DNA from: Stictocephala bisonia
Lineage: Eukaryota > Arthropoda > Insecta > Hemiptera > Membracidae
Reading direction: 5' to 3'
NCBI GenBank assembly: GCA_035578905.1
Contig: JAQJVL010000154.1
Span: forward strand, 405,512-469,511
DNA length: 64,000 bases
Shown: positions 51,650 through 64,000 of the stretch, in pieces
How positions within the stretch are numbered: position 1 is the stretch's first letter
How the letters are laid out: each line of letters opens with the position of its first letter
Position numbers and translations under genes: made by a program
The notes under the pieces: generated by a model
Told to the model about the DNA's origin: nothing
What the model saw: only the letters and a program-made list of their open reading frames with translations
The model's database searches: none

Positions 51650-51760
51650 GACCTCACCGACAAGTTTTGCGTAACTTGGTGAGGCCTTGATTTTGTACTC
51701 ACTTTAAAGTAATAAATAAATAAATAAATAAATAAAATAAATAAATAAATGTTTATCTTA
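51650..51760 (+). repeat. LINE 3' end with (TAAA)n tail
   Basis: A short inverted pair (CCTCACC near 51654 and GGTGAGG near 51681, around GACAAGTTTTGCGTAACT) is followed by TTTGTACTCACTTTAAAG and (AATAAATA)n to about 51755. This end structure is common for arthropod non-LTR elements. Confidence 0.6.
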
Positions 51761-52179
51761 ATATAAACAGGTGAACTAAACTGCAGGTTACATTTGCTTT
51801 ATGCATACATACATTTTTAAGGAAATATTATTTCAACTAAATACTTATATCCTATCATAATACAATATCTAAAATGTATGAAGTTAAGAAGTCCGTAACT
51901 TCCAACTACGGAGGTTGTTTTAAATACCTCGTTCTACTAACTAAAGTTTCCTCTAGTCAATGAGCAATTACCAAGTTCCGTTAAAACAACTAACAAGTCC
52001 ATTAACCAGACTTGATAGTACTTTCCAAAGACCATTCTGGGCTCGAATAAACATTCTTAAATTATTATAAACTTTGCAATAATAGTCGGTTGAATCTCAA
52101 GAAAAATAGTTTTAATACATTAAAATATGATGTATTATACTCAATTCAACGTGTTTACTTACTTTTGTAATGAATAATC

Positions 52180-52330
52180 TGAATATTGCCTTATAATACG
52201 TTAAGGCAAATTAATTTAGCATTTATACACTCTATGATAAATTATGCCAATTATTGTTGGGGTCGTAGTAATAAAAATCATATTGATAAAATAAGGACAG
52301 TAGAGTGTCAAAATTTCCAAACAAACATTT
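52180..52330 (+). pseudogene. Non-LTR reverse-transcriptase C-terminal fragment
   Basis: The frame reads LPYNTLRQINLAFIHSMINY then ANYCWGRSNKNHIDKIRTVE. The order I-x-x-A-F/L-I-H-S-x-x-x-Y-x-x-x-x-W-G is the conserved segment after the RT domain in jockey/CR1-type LINEs. Isolated and degraded. Confidence 0.7.
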
Positions 52331-53235
52331 CCAATACCTTTTTTTCCAAAAACATTGATTTATCCAATATCAATATGTCAATAGATATTTTTCCCCATCA
52401 CATAAACTTTTTCGATCTTTGACAATTTCCAATTCAATTCAAATGTATGTATATAACCATGTACAGCATCCATAGAACTATGCAATGTTTGCATGAAGTA
52501 CCTTTACGAGTGTTAATTTGATCGTGCAAACATCAATCAAATCATCCAACTTGAACGTTCTCGAAGAATTCTACGAGTTTAGGAAGAGTTGCTAGACAAG
52601 TCTTGATCATTATCGTAGAACAACATTTGGCGAACAATTTTTAATTTATTAATTGTTTGAAGTAGAATATTACGAAAATTACGATAGGATAATAGTGTTC
52701 TCCATAAAGAAAACATACGCATCTTGGCACAAAGTATTTGGCCTCCATGTGTACCCTCAATATATTCACACCTTAAACTATTGACCTGCTAGGGGACACC
52801 CCTCAGTAACCTCGACCGTTAGGTCTTGGTCTGTGACTCGTGATTACATTAAGAGCAACATAACTAATAAGATACATATAAAAAGATTCACTACTTTCTT
52901 GTTAACAGCTGTTGGTATTTATGCGCTTTCTAAACGCCTCATTAATCTTGACTTTTTAATCACCTGTGGGTAGAATCAGGTCTATATTTTATGAGAATAC
53001 ACTTTTAATTCTACGGAAATAACGTTTTACTTAAAAAAACAGAAATTCGAAATGTTTAAAATGTTATTTTTCGATTAATATCCGTTATTTTTCATGATTT
53101 TTTATATATTTTTCTTTTCTTTTGATGTAGTTTTTTGTACTGAACACGAATTAGACAAATATTTTGGTCCATGATAATTATTTATCAGATATTACAAAAA
53201 AAACTATGTTCTCGGCAAATCACTTATGGTGCCCA

Positions 53236-53366
53236 TATGCACAATATTAAAAGGATCTATGACTGGCCACCAAAATCAAATTCGCACGTATTCCTGCCGG
53301 AGGACGTCTGGCAGGCCGTCACGGAGGCCAGGCACCCGAATTTAGTGAAAATGATAAATTGTTGGT
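53236..53366 (+). CDS. Possible host coding exon
   Basis: A GC-rich open segment reading RIYDWPPKSNSHVFLPEDVW followed by QAVTEARHPNLVKMINCW, ending in a good donor (TTG|GTGAGTATA at 53366/53367). Codon-like composition stands out from the AT-rich surroundings. The acceptor is unclear and no partner exon was found. It could instead be part of an old mobile element. Confidence 0.35.
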
Positions 53367-53954
53367 GAGTATATAGACGACTGGGATAAATTAGGTTATG
53401 TTTGGTTAGGTAAGTAAAAAGTGTATTTTTTGGGCCGATTATTGAAAAAACCAATTAATTCCGCAGGTAAAATCACCCTCCTCAATAATTATAAACCCAT
53501 AATTAACCACTTTTTCAACAAGAAATCGCATTTTCAGAGGCTTCTAGACAGTTCACCAGCATAAACATTACAAACACAAACGACTTTTATATGTATGCAT
53601 AAAAATTACTATTGAGATGGAAAATTAAGGTACCTTAGTGGACCGGAGCCCATGTTACTTTTTTATGTCTGATATTTTCCCTACCATCCCTAGGGCTTGA
53701 GCTTTAACATTAATATAATTAAATTATACTGTAATAATGCTCGCTCAATAAATGTAATGGAGTTTGCATCGCTTACAGTCTTAAATATATAGATATCTCC
53801 TGGTTAGTGTTAAGACTCCATAGAGTTACTGCAGTTTGTGTTCTTTATGTCTGAACAGAACTAATAACTGCTTACATTACAGATGCCCCCAAGGAATGTC
53901 ATAACCAAACAAGGTATGTAATATATTGTCATTATATGTATATATATATATATC

Positions 53955-54100
53955 AGTACCACCGCACGTGTAGGGGCGGGCGGGTGGGTCAGTACCACCG
54001 CACGTGTGGGGGCGGGCGGTTGGGTCAGTACCACCGCACGTGTAGGGGCAGGCGGGTGGGTCAATATCACCGTTCGTATATGGGTGGGCGGGTGGGTTAA
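53955..54100. repeat. Minisatellite array 4 (reverse orientation)
   Basis: Four units of GGCGGGCGGGTGGGTCAGTACC type, the complement of the arrays at 43-45 kb, more GC-rich. Confidence 0.85.
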
Positions 54101-54171
54101 TATTCTAAAGTTTGTAACTATAGCAATACAAACAGGTAATCCTTTTTATATTGCTGTGTGTGGTCAATACC

Positions 54172-54184
54172 AAAGAATAAGCCA

Positions 54185-54250
<66 letters not shown>

Positions 54251-54264
54251 TGGCTTATTCTTAA
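54172..54264. repeat. (AT)n hairpin with matched ends
   Basis: AGAATAAGCCAGTG and its exact complement CACTGGCTTATTCT flank about 65 bp of AT repeat, so the whole segment is one perfect palindrome. Confidence 0.9.
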
Positions 54265-54269
54265 GCAAC

Positions 54270-55820
54270 CTGATAACATAGCACTTAAGCTACATTCGGC
54301 CAGTACAAGCTGAAGTAAACCTGAACGACCTTTTTTTCGTAGTTTTCTAATTAGCATTTTACGTTTTTCCTAGGAAAACTAAATTAGTTTAGGTCACACA
54401 ATATAGTAATTTTTATCAAAGAATGTTGTTTATTGTGGAATTTAAACGTTTAAATATTTTATAGCCAATGAAATTATTTACAATAATGGTATTCATTTAG
54501 TAGTCTTAGCTATATAAGGTCTTTTTTCCAAATCTATCCTAGAAGTACGTTAGAACGTCCTTTATAGTTTCATGTGACTAAGAGGCCGTTACCTTTCCTG
54601 ATAGACAAGGGTGGTAGCCCGTTTAGCCATTTGTGTTTGTCGTGCTTCAGGAGAGAAGAGAGCTGTAACATGATGTTATTGTTATGAGGGGAGATCTATA
54701 CGAGGTTATTTGGGTGACTATCAAACGTTATATTTGTGATGGTTTTAGAAGTATTCTTATATTATGAGATATGTGCTATTTGCTTATCTATATTGGTTAA
54801 TAATATATTTTTTCTCTTCTAAAAAGGGACATGGTTATATTCAATGCTGTTATTGGTTGTTAAGGGATGTGTATTATCCTTTTTGAGATATAACACATAT
54901 AGGAGGGAAGGCCATTAACGGGAGTGCTTAGGGTGTTTAGAGGGCTGTAAAGTGGTTTGTCTCGGCTGAGGGAGGTGGCAGTTGGTCGTACGTGTTTTAA
55001 CGGTGTTAAAGGCTCTCTGTTTTAAGGTAGTACATAAGTACATAAGTAGTCAGTATTATGCGTAAATTATACGAAAACAAGTGTTGATAAGTATACAAAA
55101 TATGTGTCTATTACAATAAGAGCGTGGTGTCAGAAAAATTCTTAAATTTTTTTGAAATGTTTTTTCTAGTTTTCTTAACATATTTAAGCATATTTTCTAT
55201 GGTGGGGATTTAAATTGACGTAAATATGTATTTTATAGGATAACGTAGATTTAAAAATCATGCATGTTGTTTCTATTTTTTATACATTATTAGTGCTCTG
55301 TCGACTGTTAAAATTATATCTCCAGAAATAATTGTTTAAGGGCTATACCTCAATGGTCTTCATACTATAGAAATTGATGGGCAATAAAGTAGTCTGAACA
55401 AGTGATTAATATATGCCATTTTTCTATTTATAAGTATTGAAAAAACTCAGACATAATTAATTCGAAACATTCTGTTTACTTTTAATAATAATCAACATCA
55501 AAACAAAAATCAGCTGTTACACATTACAAATAACATATTTAGAAACACTATAACTATCTTCAAGTATCATACGTAGTTACTTTTCACCCTTTGGCTATCT
55601 TCATATTCAAAGGCTAGACTAGTATGATCAAAAGACAACCCAGCCAATCAATATCAATCACCAGTAAACCATTTGTTTTTCGTCTATACGATATGTGACA
55701 GGGGCTAGTTTATATAAATACATGTAAAGTGGTATTTAACCACCCCACCAACCTTAAACCTACAGTGATAATAACCCACCGGTGGGTTATAAGGTGGGTG
55801 CAGTTCATACTTATGTACAG
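54270..55820. other. Intergenic region, nothing recognised
   Basis: AT-rich with a slightly GC-richer part at 54560-55020. No ORF or motif I can support. Confidence 0.35.
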
Positions 55821-55824
55821 TAGT

Positions 55825-56200
55825 ATCACATTTCCATTCCCATCCTGTTCCCATTCGTGTCGCGTTCCCCTACCATTCTCGCCCTACTTCGTCCCCGTTC
55901 TCAATCCCACCCCGCTCCCATTCCACTCCATTCCCGTTTCCGTTCTCGTTCTCTTTTCCTCCATCCCCCATAAACCATAGTTCTTGAACCATCCCCCATA
56001 AATGTTCTCGTTCTAAAACTCATACTCGGTCTCGCTCTCGTTCTCATTATCACTCTCACTCTCGCTCTCGTTCTCATTATCACTCTAGTTCTCGTTCTAG
56101 AACTCATACTCCATCTCGTACTCGTTCTCGTTCTCATTCTAGTTCTCGTTCTAGAACTCATACTCGGTCTCGTTCTCATTCTCATTATAAGTACTGTCGA
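55825..56200. repeat. Pyrimidine-rich TCTCGT/TTCCC repeats
   Basis: Imperfect TTCTCGTTCTCATTATCACTC units; a related array lies at 57315-57560 sharing the segment CCCCCATAAACCATAGTTC. The Arg/Thr-rich minus ORF (55901-56410) is a repeat translation. Confidence 0.85.
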
Positions 56201-56449
56201 GTTCATTAAGCACATTGGGAAACCTATATGATATAATATGTAAATCAACAGCAATACTGACAGAGTTTTGACGGGAGCCGGTATTAAACTGGTTCCTACC
56301 AGCCGGGTCTTGCTGCTGAACACGGGAACACAGAATGCCATCCCTGTTTGGCTCAATATCTGAGTGCATTCTTTGCAACTATTATGAATAAGGTTGTTAG
56401 TGAACAACATTGAGACTAATTTGTACTGTCATTTATTAAAACATAAGTT

Positions 56450-56910
56450 TATAGTTAGAATATTATGTTTCTTATTACGTTTAGATTTTATTTGTTGTTA
56501 TTTGTATCGTTATTTCTTTGTATAATACATATGTTACATGCATATCGTTGATTTCATTTGTTTTTTGTTTTTATTAGTTGAATTGTTCATAGTCTATATA
56601 GTATTTAATATTGTTTATTTATTGCCGATTTATAGTATATTTGTTTTATATAGTTATGTATATTATTTATTTATTTATTCCATTGTGTTTATTGCTGTTA
56701 GATTTTATTTTTTGTTATTTGTATCGTTATTTATTTTGATTATACATATGTTACATGCACATAATTGATTTCATTTGTTTTTGTTTTTATTTAATTGTTT
56801 GTTGAATTGTTCATAGTCTATATAGTATTTAATATTACTTATTTACTGCCGATTTATTGTATATTTATATTATATAGTTAAGTATATTGTTTATTTATTT
56901 GTTTCCATTG
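56450..56910. repeat. Tandem duplication, ~217-bp unit
   Basis: Two copies anchored by ACATATGTTACATGCA (about 56527 and 56744) and GTTCATAGTCTATATAGTAT. Confidence 0.75.
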
Positions 56911-57314
56911 TGTTAGTGTTTAGTGCTTTGAGGATTATATGTAGTTAGGAATGCCAGTCGTGATCCGGGAGGAAGTTTTAAACAATCAAACAAACATTTG
57001 ATATGAATTCCACAATGAAATAAACATTAGGACTAATGATATTAAAAAAATTACATTTTTGAAAAGAAATTGGTATTTATAGTGAATAACAAAAGTTATT
57101 CGATTTTCTTTAACTATGTTTCCTTGGTGCTTATTGATTTATTTATTTATTTTTGTTTTGTTTGTTATTTATTTTAAGATTACCTATATAATAAAGATAT
57201 TTATTATGATAAAATTAGTTGATCTCTCAAATAGCTATATGCTAGAGAGATTAAAAAAGACACTGCAATGTAATAATAAATTTAAGAAATAATAAATGAT
57301 TTTGAATTGAATTG

Positions 57315-57560
57315 AATCACTCTCACTATCGCTCTCGTTCTCATTATCATTCTAGTTCTCGTTCTCTTTTTCTCCATCCCCCATAAACCATAGTTCTTGA
57401 ACCATCCCCCATAAATGTTCTCGTTCTAGAACTTATACTCGGTCTCGTTCTCGTTTTCGTTATCACTCTCACTCTCGTTCTCGTTCTCATTATCATTCTA
57501 GTTCTCATTCTCGATCACGTGCTCGTTACCATTCCCGTTATTGTTCTCGTTCAATTTTCA
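57315..57560. repeat. Second TCTCGT-type pyrimidine array
   Basis: Same units and the same embedded CCATAAACCATAGTTC segment as 55825-56200. Confidence 0.85.
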
Positions 57561-60500
57561 TTCCCGTTTTCGATCCCATCCCTATTACCATATAGAACTA
57601 CAAATAATTTTTACATTTCACTTTTTTTATAATACAGGAATCATTGTAGTCTCTTTCATTAATTTGACAACATATAAGGTTTTGTTTCTATTTTTCTTGA
57701 GTTTTCATATTTTTGTTGTATTATTTTTACATATAACCTATTTGTTCTCCAGTTAACTTAAAACAAAGAAAATGTAAGTAACGTTTTGTAATAAAGTCTA
57801 TTAATGAATATTCAATAATTTCGAAAAAATACCAGTTTGATTCTCCTCAACTATCAAAATAAAATAATTCATTTTTTCATATCTGTGAACCAAATCGTTA
57901 TTTCTAATATCCATTATTAATTGGTAATTTTATATTCCATACATAAAGGATATGTAATTATTGTGGTTTCATTAATAAAACTGTTGAAGTCCGTAACACT
58001 CTGTTTTGGTGTGTAGTGGTTTTAGGCTTATATATTAATTTGCCCTTGGTGGTTTTAGAAATATTATCTTCATAGATGTTCTGGTAATTGTTTATTAGCA
58101 ATGGAAATTAAAAATCCAAAACATGGGGATTACTTCCTAGAAAATTATATACTTTTAGTTTAGTTCTTAAAGTATGAATAATATTTCATTGTTCTTTGAA
58201 TTGAGCCCGAATAAGACAGTTAATTCACCTCGTAAAATTGGACTGTCTTATTTGGTTTGATATTTTTAATTCCATAAACGGCCTTGAAAACCCTGCAGTA
58301 TTTAAAAGACAGTTTTAAAGTATACAAAAAATTAAATATGAATTTAAGAAGCATATTTAATATATTAATAATTAATTTAAAATAAACAATAATATATATT
58401 TGCTTTATAATTATTGGCAAACTGATGCACTTTTACTCCACCACTAGCGTACGTTCCAAAAATCGATGTTGTTATAACTGTGGCCTTATAACTACTTTTT
58501 AATACAACACTGTTTTAAAACACCATTTTCTGAAATGCCTTATATTTATCATGTTACTGCATCGACCTTGCCTCAACTGAATAGGATATTAAGTGACATT
58601 CAACAACATTGACAATTAATAGGATATTAAGTGGCATTCAACAACATTGACAATTAATTTTGCTTCATAAAATATGTCACGTTTAGCCATACATATATAA
58701 TGAAACTATCAATATTCCGTAATATTATTTATTTTTTCTAAAAAATAGCTAAAAGTACAATCTTTACAGCTCCATAGATATATTCCAAGGTCAAATGAAT
58801 CTACGTTTATGAATAAATATACAATTATCAATAGGGACATCCATAATATACTGAATAAGCCGTATTGAGACATAGTGAAACAATTCTTTCAACTCCTTAG
58901 TAGATGTTGGTATTTCCGATCTTATCTACACATCTACAACACACCCTTGGCAAGTTCAGCAACACTCTAACACATTGTGCACTTGTGGTAGGTGGAATTA
59001 CTCTCCGGGAACTTTTCTGGAGTATGAGAAGTGTTAAAACCCTGGCAGCATCATTAAACCAATCCACACATTCTCCTCATAAACTTAAGAAAAAAAAGAA
59101 AGAAAAAACAGTTTCGTGTAGGTTAGCACAACGATAAATCTAGACTTGAAATTTACTGTAGAGTTGTTTAGACTATTATTTATTTTCTTTTATTCTAATG
59201 GGATATGGATAAATTCAGAGAATAACAAGAGTAAAGTCATGACTTGTGTGTCAGTACTAAGTGTTATTCTTTTAAAATCCCATAAAAGCTCCATTAATGA
59301 CTAGTTCTTTTTCTATTAATAAGTTTTATAATATTAAACAAAATAAAATAAACACTGCTTTATGGATTTGTTTGTTGTAACTGAGAAAAAGTATTTCTCT
59401 AAATTCTTCACTAGATTGTATGATACAACCCAATACAGCCAGGAAAGGATTTGCTTAATACAATTTATTATCAAGTTAAACAAATATTACTACTTATGAT
59501 CCACTTCTTTTATGAGTTTGTGTGTGAGTTAGGGTTGGTTTAGAAACATTGCCAACGTTATTTATTCTAAGCTGGTTTCAAATGTGCCGTTCAAACACTT
59601 TAAGTTATGTAAAATTTAGTCATAAACGGGGATCAGTGTAACGCCAAGTCAAGCCATTCCGCCTCACGCTACATTGACTTGCTAATGTCATTAAGACTAT
59701 TAGGCAAATGCCGTTGATTCGACTACTTATTAATTGTAACGAGTGGTGAATTTAGAAGCTTTGTACTACAAGTATTAATATTAAAGGAAAACAACATTTA
59801 CCTAATTATTGAGCTGGCTTTGAGTTGTTCACACAAGGATATTTTAAATTATTAGGTCATAGGTAGCCAAACATTCTTCCAACATGTTTATACCATCAAC
59901 TTTTAGCGTAAGAACATTAATTGATCTTAGTTAAATTTTTAAGTATTTATGAATTATGTGGTTATTAAAAACATATTACTTTAATTTAGTTTAATTTCAA
60001 TACTGTATAATGAACTAATATTGTCTTTATTGTTGAGGTTAATTTGCTTTATTTGTAAACAACTTAATTCGACTCTCACCGCCCTTTAAAACGGTTTTGT
60101 GTTAAAAAAACTACGACTTCCTCAGGTAAGAGGTTAGTTAACTGATTTAGTAAGGAAATATTGTACGTGTATGATTCCAACATATGTAAATTTTTTAAAC
60201 TGTAATATAAGACTACGTCAAGGGTGAATCAATTACATTTACTTAGTGACTTGAAGAAAATACAAGTTAAAAAGAAAATACAAGTTAAAAATGAAACTTA
60301 TAACATATTGTTGTCACCACTAACACCCTTCTTGATTCAGTGTTCCAGCCACTGGTTTATTAATGTTTAACAGTGATTAACTGTACAATTTTTACTTCAT
60401 TAACTTACGAATAAACTACAAATGACCATTTCTAAATTTCTCACTCACTGTTACAATATTTAAAGAGGCTTTTGTGGAAGGTTTTTTATACTATTTACTG

Positions 60501-62900
60501 TTTATGGATACCTCGTTAATATAATATATTTTACAATTATAAACAGCTGTTTGTATTTCCAGATTCAACGTATGGAACATGAACATTTCAGTTTGTTGTA
60601 TACATATATATGTACGGTTCGCTGGGACAAACTCCACTCTGTACCCTTATAAACCTCTCATCCCTTACATCCCTCATCTTACCACTTTTCACCTCATCTC
60701 CCTCCAATACCCTCATTTCATATATATCACAGCACAGAGAAGAAGAGACACATCGAATAGTACACTGATTCTGTGTTGAGTAGTTAGTTCTTTAGTTGTA
60801 TGTGTAGATAGCAGAAACAGCACCTTGTCAGTCTGTCCTTTTATCCTCCAAAAATTCTTAAGGATATATGTAATAACTATTTATTAAGATTTATAAAATT
60901 GTAGATTAAACGTATGCTATGTTTTTAAGAAAGCGACCTGTGTGTCTTTTTTCATGTTGTTAGAGTTAATGATTTTTTTTTACAATTAATCAATTATACA
61001 ATTACAGTAATATAACCTCAGAAAACATATTTTGAAAAATTCATTATATAAAATACAAAATGTAAACATAAACAGCAGAGTGTCACATAAACGTCCGCAC
61101 CTAATGGTTGATGTACGGAAATTTTTCTGAATTGTATTGAAGAATTTAAATCCTCGATAAGTTTATATTGTATACAGGACATATTTACATAATATTCAGT
61201 TGTTCATTTAGATATTTTTCATTTATAATTTAAATGTATTACTATCTTTTTTCTATATATTAATAAATATTATTATTTAAAGCCCTTTAATGTTGTATGT
61301 TATTTGTAATAAATCGTCTCCAGTAGTAAGATGACAGTGATCATTATTCTAACATACATAGTAGATAACCAATACAATATTTAGTAGTAATACATTGATA
61401 ATACCAGTGGGAAATCGTAAAATTGTGTTTAACTATCAAGAACAGTATTAGACTGTTGCCTAGAAAATCAAAGATTTATTATTGAAAGAAACCATCCTAA
61501 GTAAGCTTTAAAAATATACAATACATTATCCTAATGTATTTTCGAGAATGTAAATTACTTTTTCATCCAAATTTACATAATTGAAAAACGTATTGTAAGG
61601 TTATTGGAAACTTATTGTAAACGATTGTAAACGTATTGTAACCATTCCAGATTTTATTGAGTAATTTTAATTTGTTTTATCAGATCGAGTAATAGCCTCA
61701 ACCAACCTTTATCAGATATCAGACATGGACTGCCTTTTGGGATCGATGGGCAATTTCAGGCAACAACAAATGTTTGAACGGAAAATGATTTCTAATATTT
61801 ATAAGCATTATGTCTTAGGTCATAGACTTGTTACATAAACAATAAGATCTCTTTCAAATTGAACGGACATAGACTCGTGTTTATGAATTACCTCTGGTAA
61901 TGTGCAGTATTGTAAACGGTAATTGGTATTATTGCAAAAAATATTGTTAGGATATGAATAATATACAAAAATTCAATTGTGTCTGTTCAGTACTTTAAGA
62001 TAAATACGATGAAAATATGACGTGGTCATGAGTTCTAACCAAAATAAATTCTGTACTCAATCTTTACATTGTAATTGTGATTTAAGTTTAAGTAATCGAA
62101 TTTAAAATGCGTTTACTCTAAAATTAGATTTATATGGGAAAAAGCGGTTGTTTTTAAAGTTTTATATTGCAAAATAATTTTATAATAATTGTATTATAAC
62201 ATATATTTATGGCGTGAAATTCTGGTAATAAACATGATGGCATTTACACAGACAATTTACACAGAATGCACAATAATCCAATCTGATGGATTCCATTGTA
62301 AACATTTACTAATACCTCAATTGATTGTTAACATTGTATTCATGAACTACATTATTCATTTAGAAATATTTCAAATACAAGATTCTTAAAAAAATACACA
62401 CACTGCATATGTATGTTTTACATTTATAGAAGAAGATATTATTAAGACTGAGAAATCATTGTATTTCATATTTATTCAGATATATATAAAAATTAAATAT
62501 AAATATATGGATATTATTATGTGTACGGTTTTTTTTAATAAATCTTAGTATCTTACATAGGTTAAGTTAGTTAAATATATACAGTATATAGTAATTTATT
62601 TAAATATGCATTAATAATTTCAACTCTGTATATTTCTACACATGTAAAGTACATCTTGAAAACCCTATTGCTACGAGCCACCCTGGAAACTAGCCTTTCT
62701 CTACTCCACACAAATACTTATATGAAACGTGTATTACAGTAAATAACGTACAAATGAGATAATCGGAAACAAGATCTACGACTATTCAAGAAAAATATGT
62801 TACATTACGTAATTTAGTTCTTAAAATAGATGTATAAATTTATCACATTACAGATAATTATTTATATAACTTGTTATTTTAATAGTTATACTATTTGTAA
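57561..62900. other. AT-rich intergenic region
   Basis: Only short repeats are visible, such as a 36-bp duplication at 58580-58655 (TAGGATATTAAGTG) and GAAAATACAAGTTAAA twice near 60255. No gene supported. Confidence 0.35.
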
Positions 62901-62904
62901 AACT

Positions 62905-64000
62905 TTATCCGCCATGTAAAACTGGGCACTTAAAGTAAACCTCTTACTTCCTCCAAAACTCAAAGCATTTAAACATGTTAAATCACAAATGATTATTATA
63001 TAAGTAATGGGAAATAATTTAACCTTAATGACCTTAGCTAGTGTAGGAAATTAGGACCTGGAATAACTATTGACACTGGTGAAAGTACAACACAATCTAT
63101 TATTACAGTATATCACCTTGACAATCCCTTCCAAAATAATACAATTGTCTTATCTTATTTTACACTATACACCTCCTTCAATATACCCTTTTCATTCAAT
63201 AATAGACAATACAAATTATACGTTTATAAATCTTCAATAAAATTACTATTGAATCAATAATTTCAAGAAATATTATTTACAACAAGCGCCAGTAAGCTCC
63301 TATATTATTATATCACAATCCTCTAAATAATTATATAAACGTCACATTAAGAATCAACTAAATAAGTATTATATGTGCAAAACGTCTACACTAACAAGTG
63401 AAATTTTTATATTCAATAACAAGTTATACTCAAGAATAATCAATCAATTATTTCCAATCAAAATTAACAATCAAACAATAATATATCAACCTTACTAACT
63501 ATGACGACGTAATCAATTTACCGTACGATTTTAGTTATATTATTTAAAAAACATTTTTCAAGAGATAAGCTAAATATTAAAATGGCCCTACAATAGTTGC
63601 TATATTTTATTCTTCCCAAGAATTATTTAATATCTATGGTTTATATATTCAACGCAATATTTATTTATTTACTTTATAGCTATAGTAACTCAAAACAACC
63701 ATTTATACGGACAATGATCAATTACATGGATTTACGTATTTATATATTTACATTTTAAATTAACAATCTCAACACATTAAGTTATACCAGACTCAATTCC
63801 CTCAATCAGTGAATTATATTTTATTATTAAATTACGATTATTATTGGCTTCTTATAGGAGTAATGTACAGCCTGTCCGCTTACGCTTTGGTGTAGGTAAA
63901 ACGTAATTGAACGCCCTTAAAAAATTTCCTTTCATCTACAAAATTTATATTTTCGTTTCCCTTAAACCCTGGAGGTGTTATAAAAATTTTAACATACCCC
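62905..64000 (-). repeat. LTR-like interspersed repeat, copy 2, runs off the window
   Basis: Inverted, diverged copy of 36990-38090. On the minus strand it starts with the GGGGTATGTTAA motif at the very edge of the window and ends near 62910. The associated internal region would lie beyond the right edge. Confidence 0.6.

Noticed and set aside
55901..56410. 169-codon Arg/Thr/Ser-rich minus ORF
   Set aside because: Its low-complexity half is a translation of the TCTCGT repeat. The N-terminal part could hold an exon, but I found no splice support.

Overview
The window is eukaryotic nuclear DNA. It is AT-rich and full of repeats, and it has spliced genes, a tRNA-derived SINE, LINE, piggyBac and LTR-like remnants, and long (CA)n and minisatellite arrays. 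The mobile-element families and promoter style (TATA plus TCAGT-like initiator) suggest an arthropod, probably an insect, but I cannot name the species.

The dominant object is a complete Polinton/Maverick (adintovirus-type) element at 1119-22045 (20.9 kb). It is bounded by a perfect 6-bp target duplication (TATAAT, 1113-1118 and 22046-22051) and by terminal inverted repeats of about 876 and 640 bp. Its right half holds the core gene set, all on the plus strand: protein-primed PolB (8213-11779), retrovirus-type integrase with chromodomain (11968-12902), packaging ATPase (12940-13639), a conserved minor protein (13689-14726), a phospholipase A2 virion protein (14785-15378), adenain-like protease (15321-15764), penton (15766-16493), a small ORF (16504-16731) and double-jelly-roll major capsid (16628-17855). 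Four accessory genes (17967-19849, 19999-20901) include a phage-like fibre protein. A three-member cysteine-rich family sits at and near the two ends. Most core genes carry one or two simple lesions (in-frame stop or frameshift), so this copy looks like a young but decaying insertion.

The left 5.5 kb of the element (1995-7500) has no core genes and is its most unusual part. It contains an orphan basic proline-rich ORF (4367-5191) followed by two tandem histone-type 3' stem-loops. A strong promoter follows at once (nuclear-receptor DR0 site, CCAAT, TATA). It leads into a probably spliced, noncoding, segmentally repeated locus with eight hairpins whose stems differ while the loop is nearly constant. 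The same DR0 motif recurs ahead of several element genes, and both terminal repeats carry 11-bp-period arrays of TGACGTCA (CRE/ATF) sites.

To the right of the element lies a small split host gene on the minus strand (three exons, 29618 to 22089, 109 residues, signal peptide). The Polinton is inserted 37 bp after its stop codon, before the likely poly(A) signal. The remaining 30 kb is gene-poor: a 680-bp (CA)n tract, an 11-copy 52-bp satellite, a degraded HTH-type transposase, a foldback element, LTR-like repeats in inverted copies (36.99-38.09 kb and the right edge), a dispersed 36-bp minisatellite family, a degraded piggyBac transposon (47620-50801) with a seven-fold 165-bp coding repeat, LINE debris and pyrimidine-rich simple repeats.
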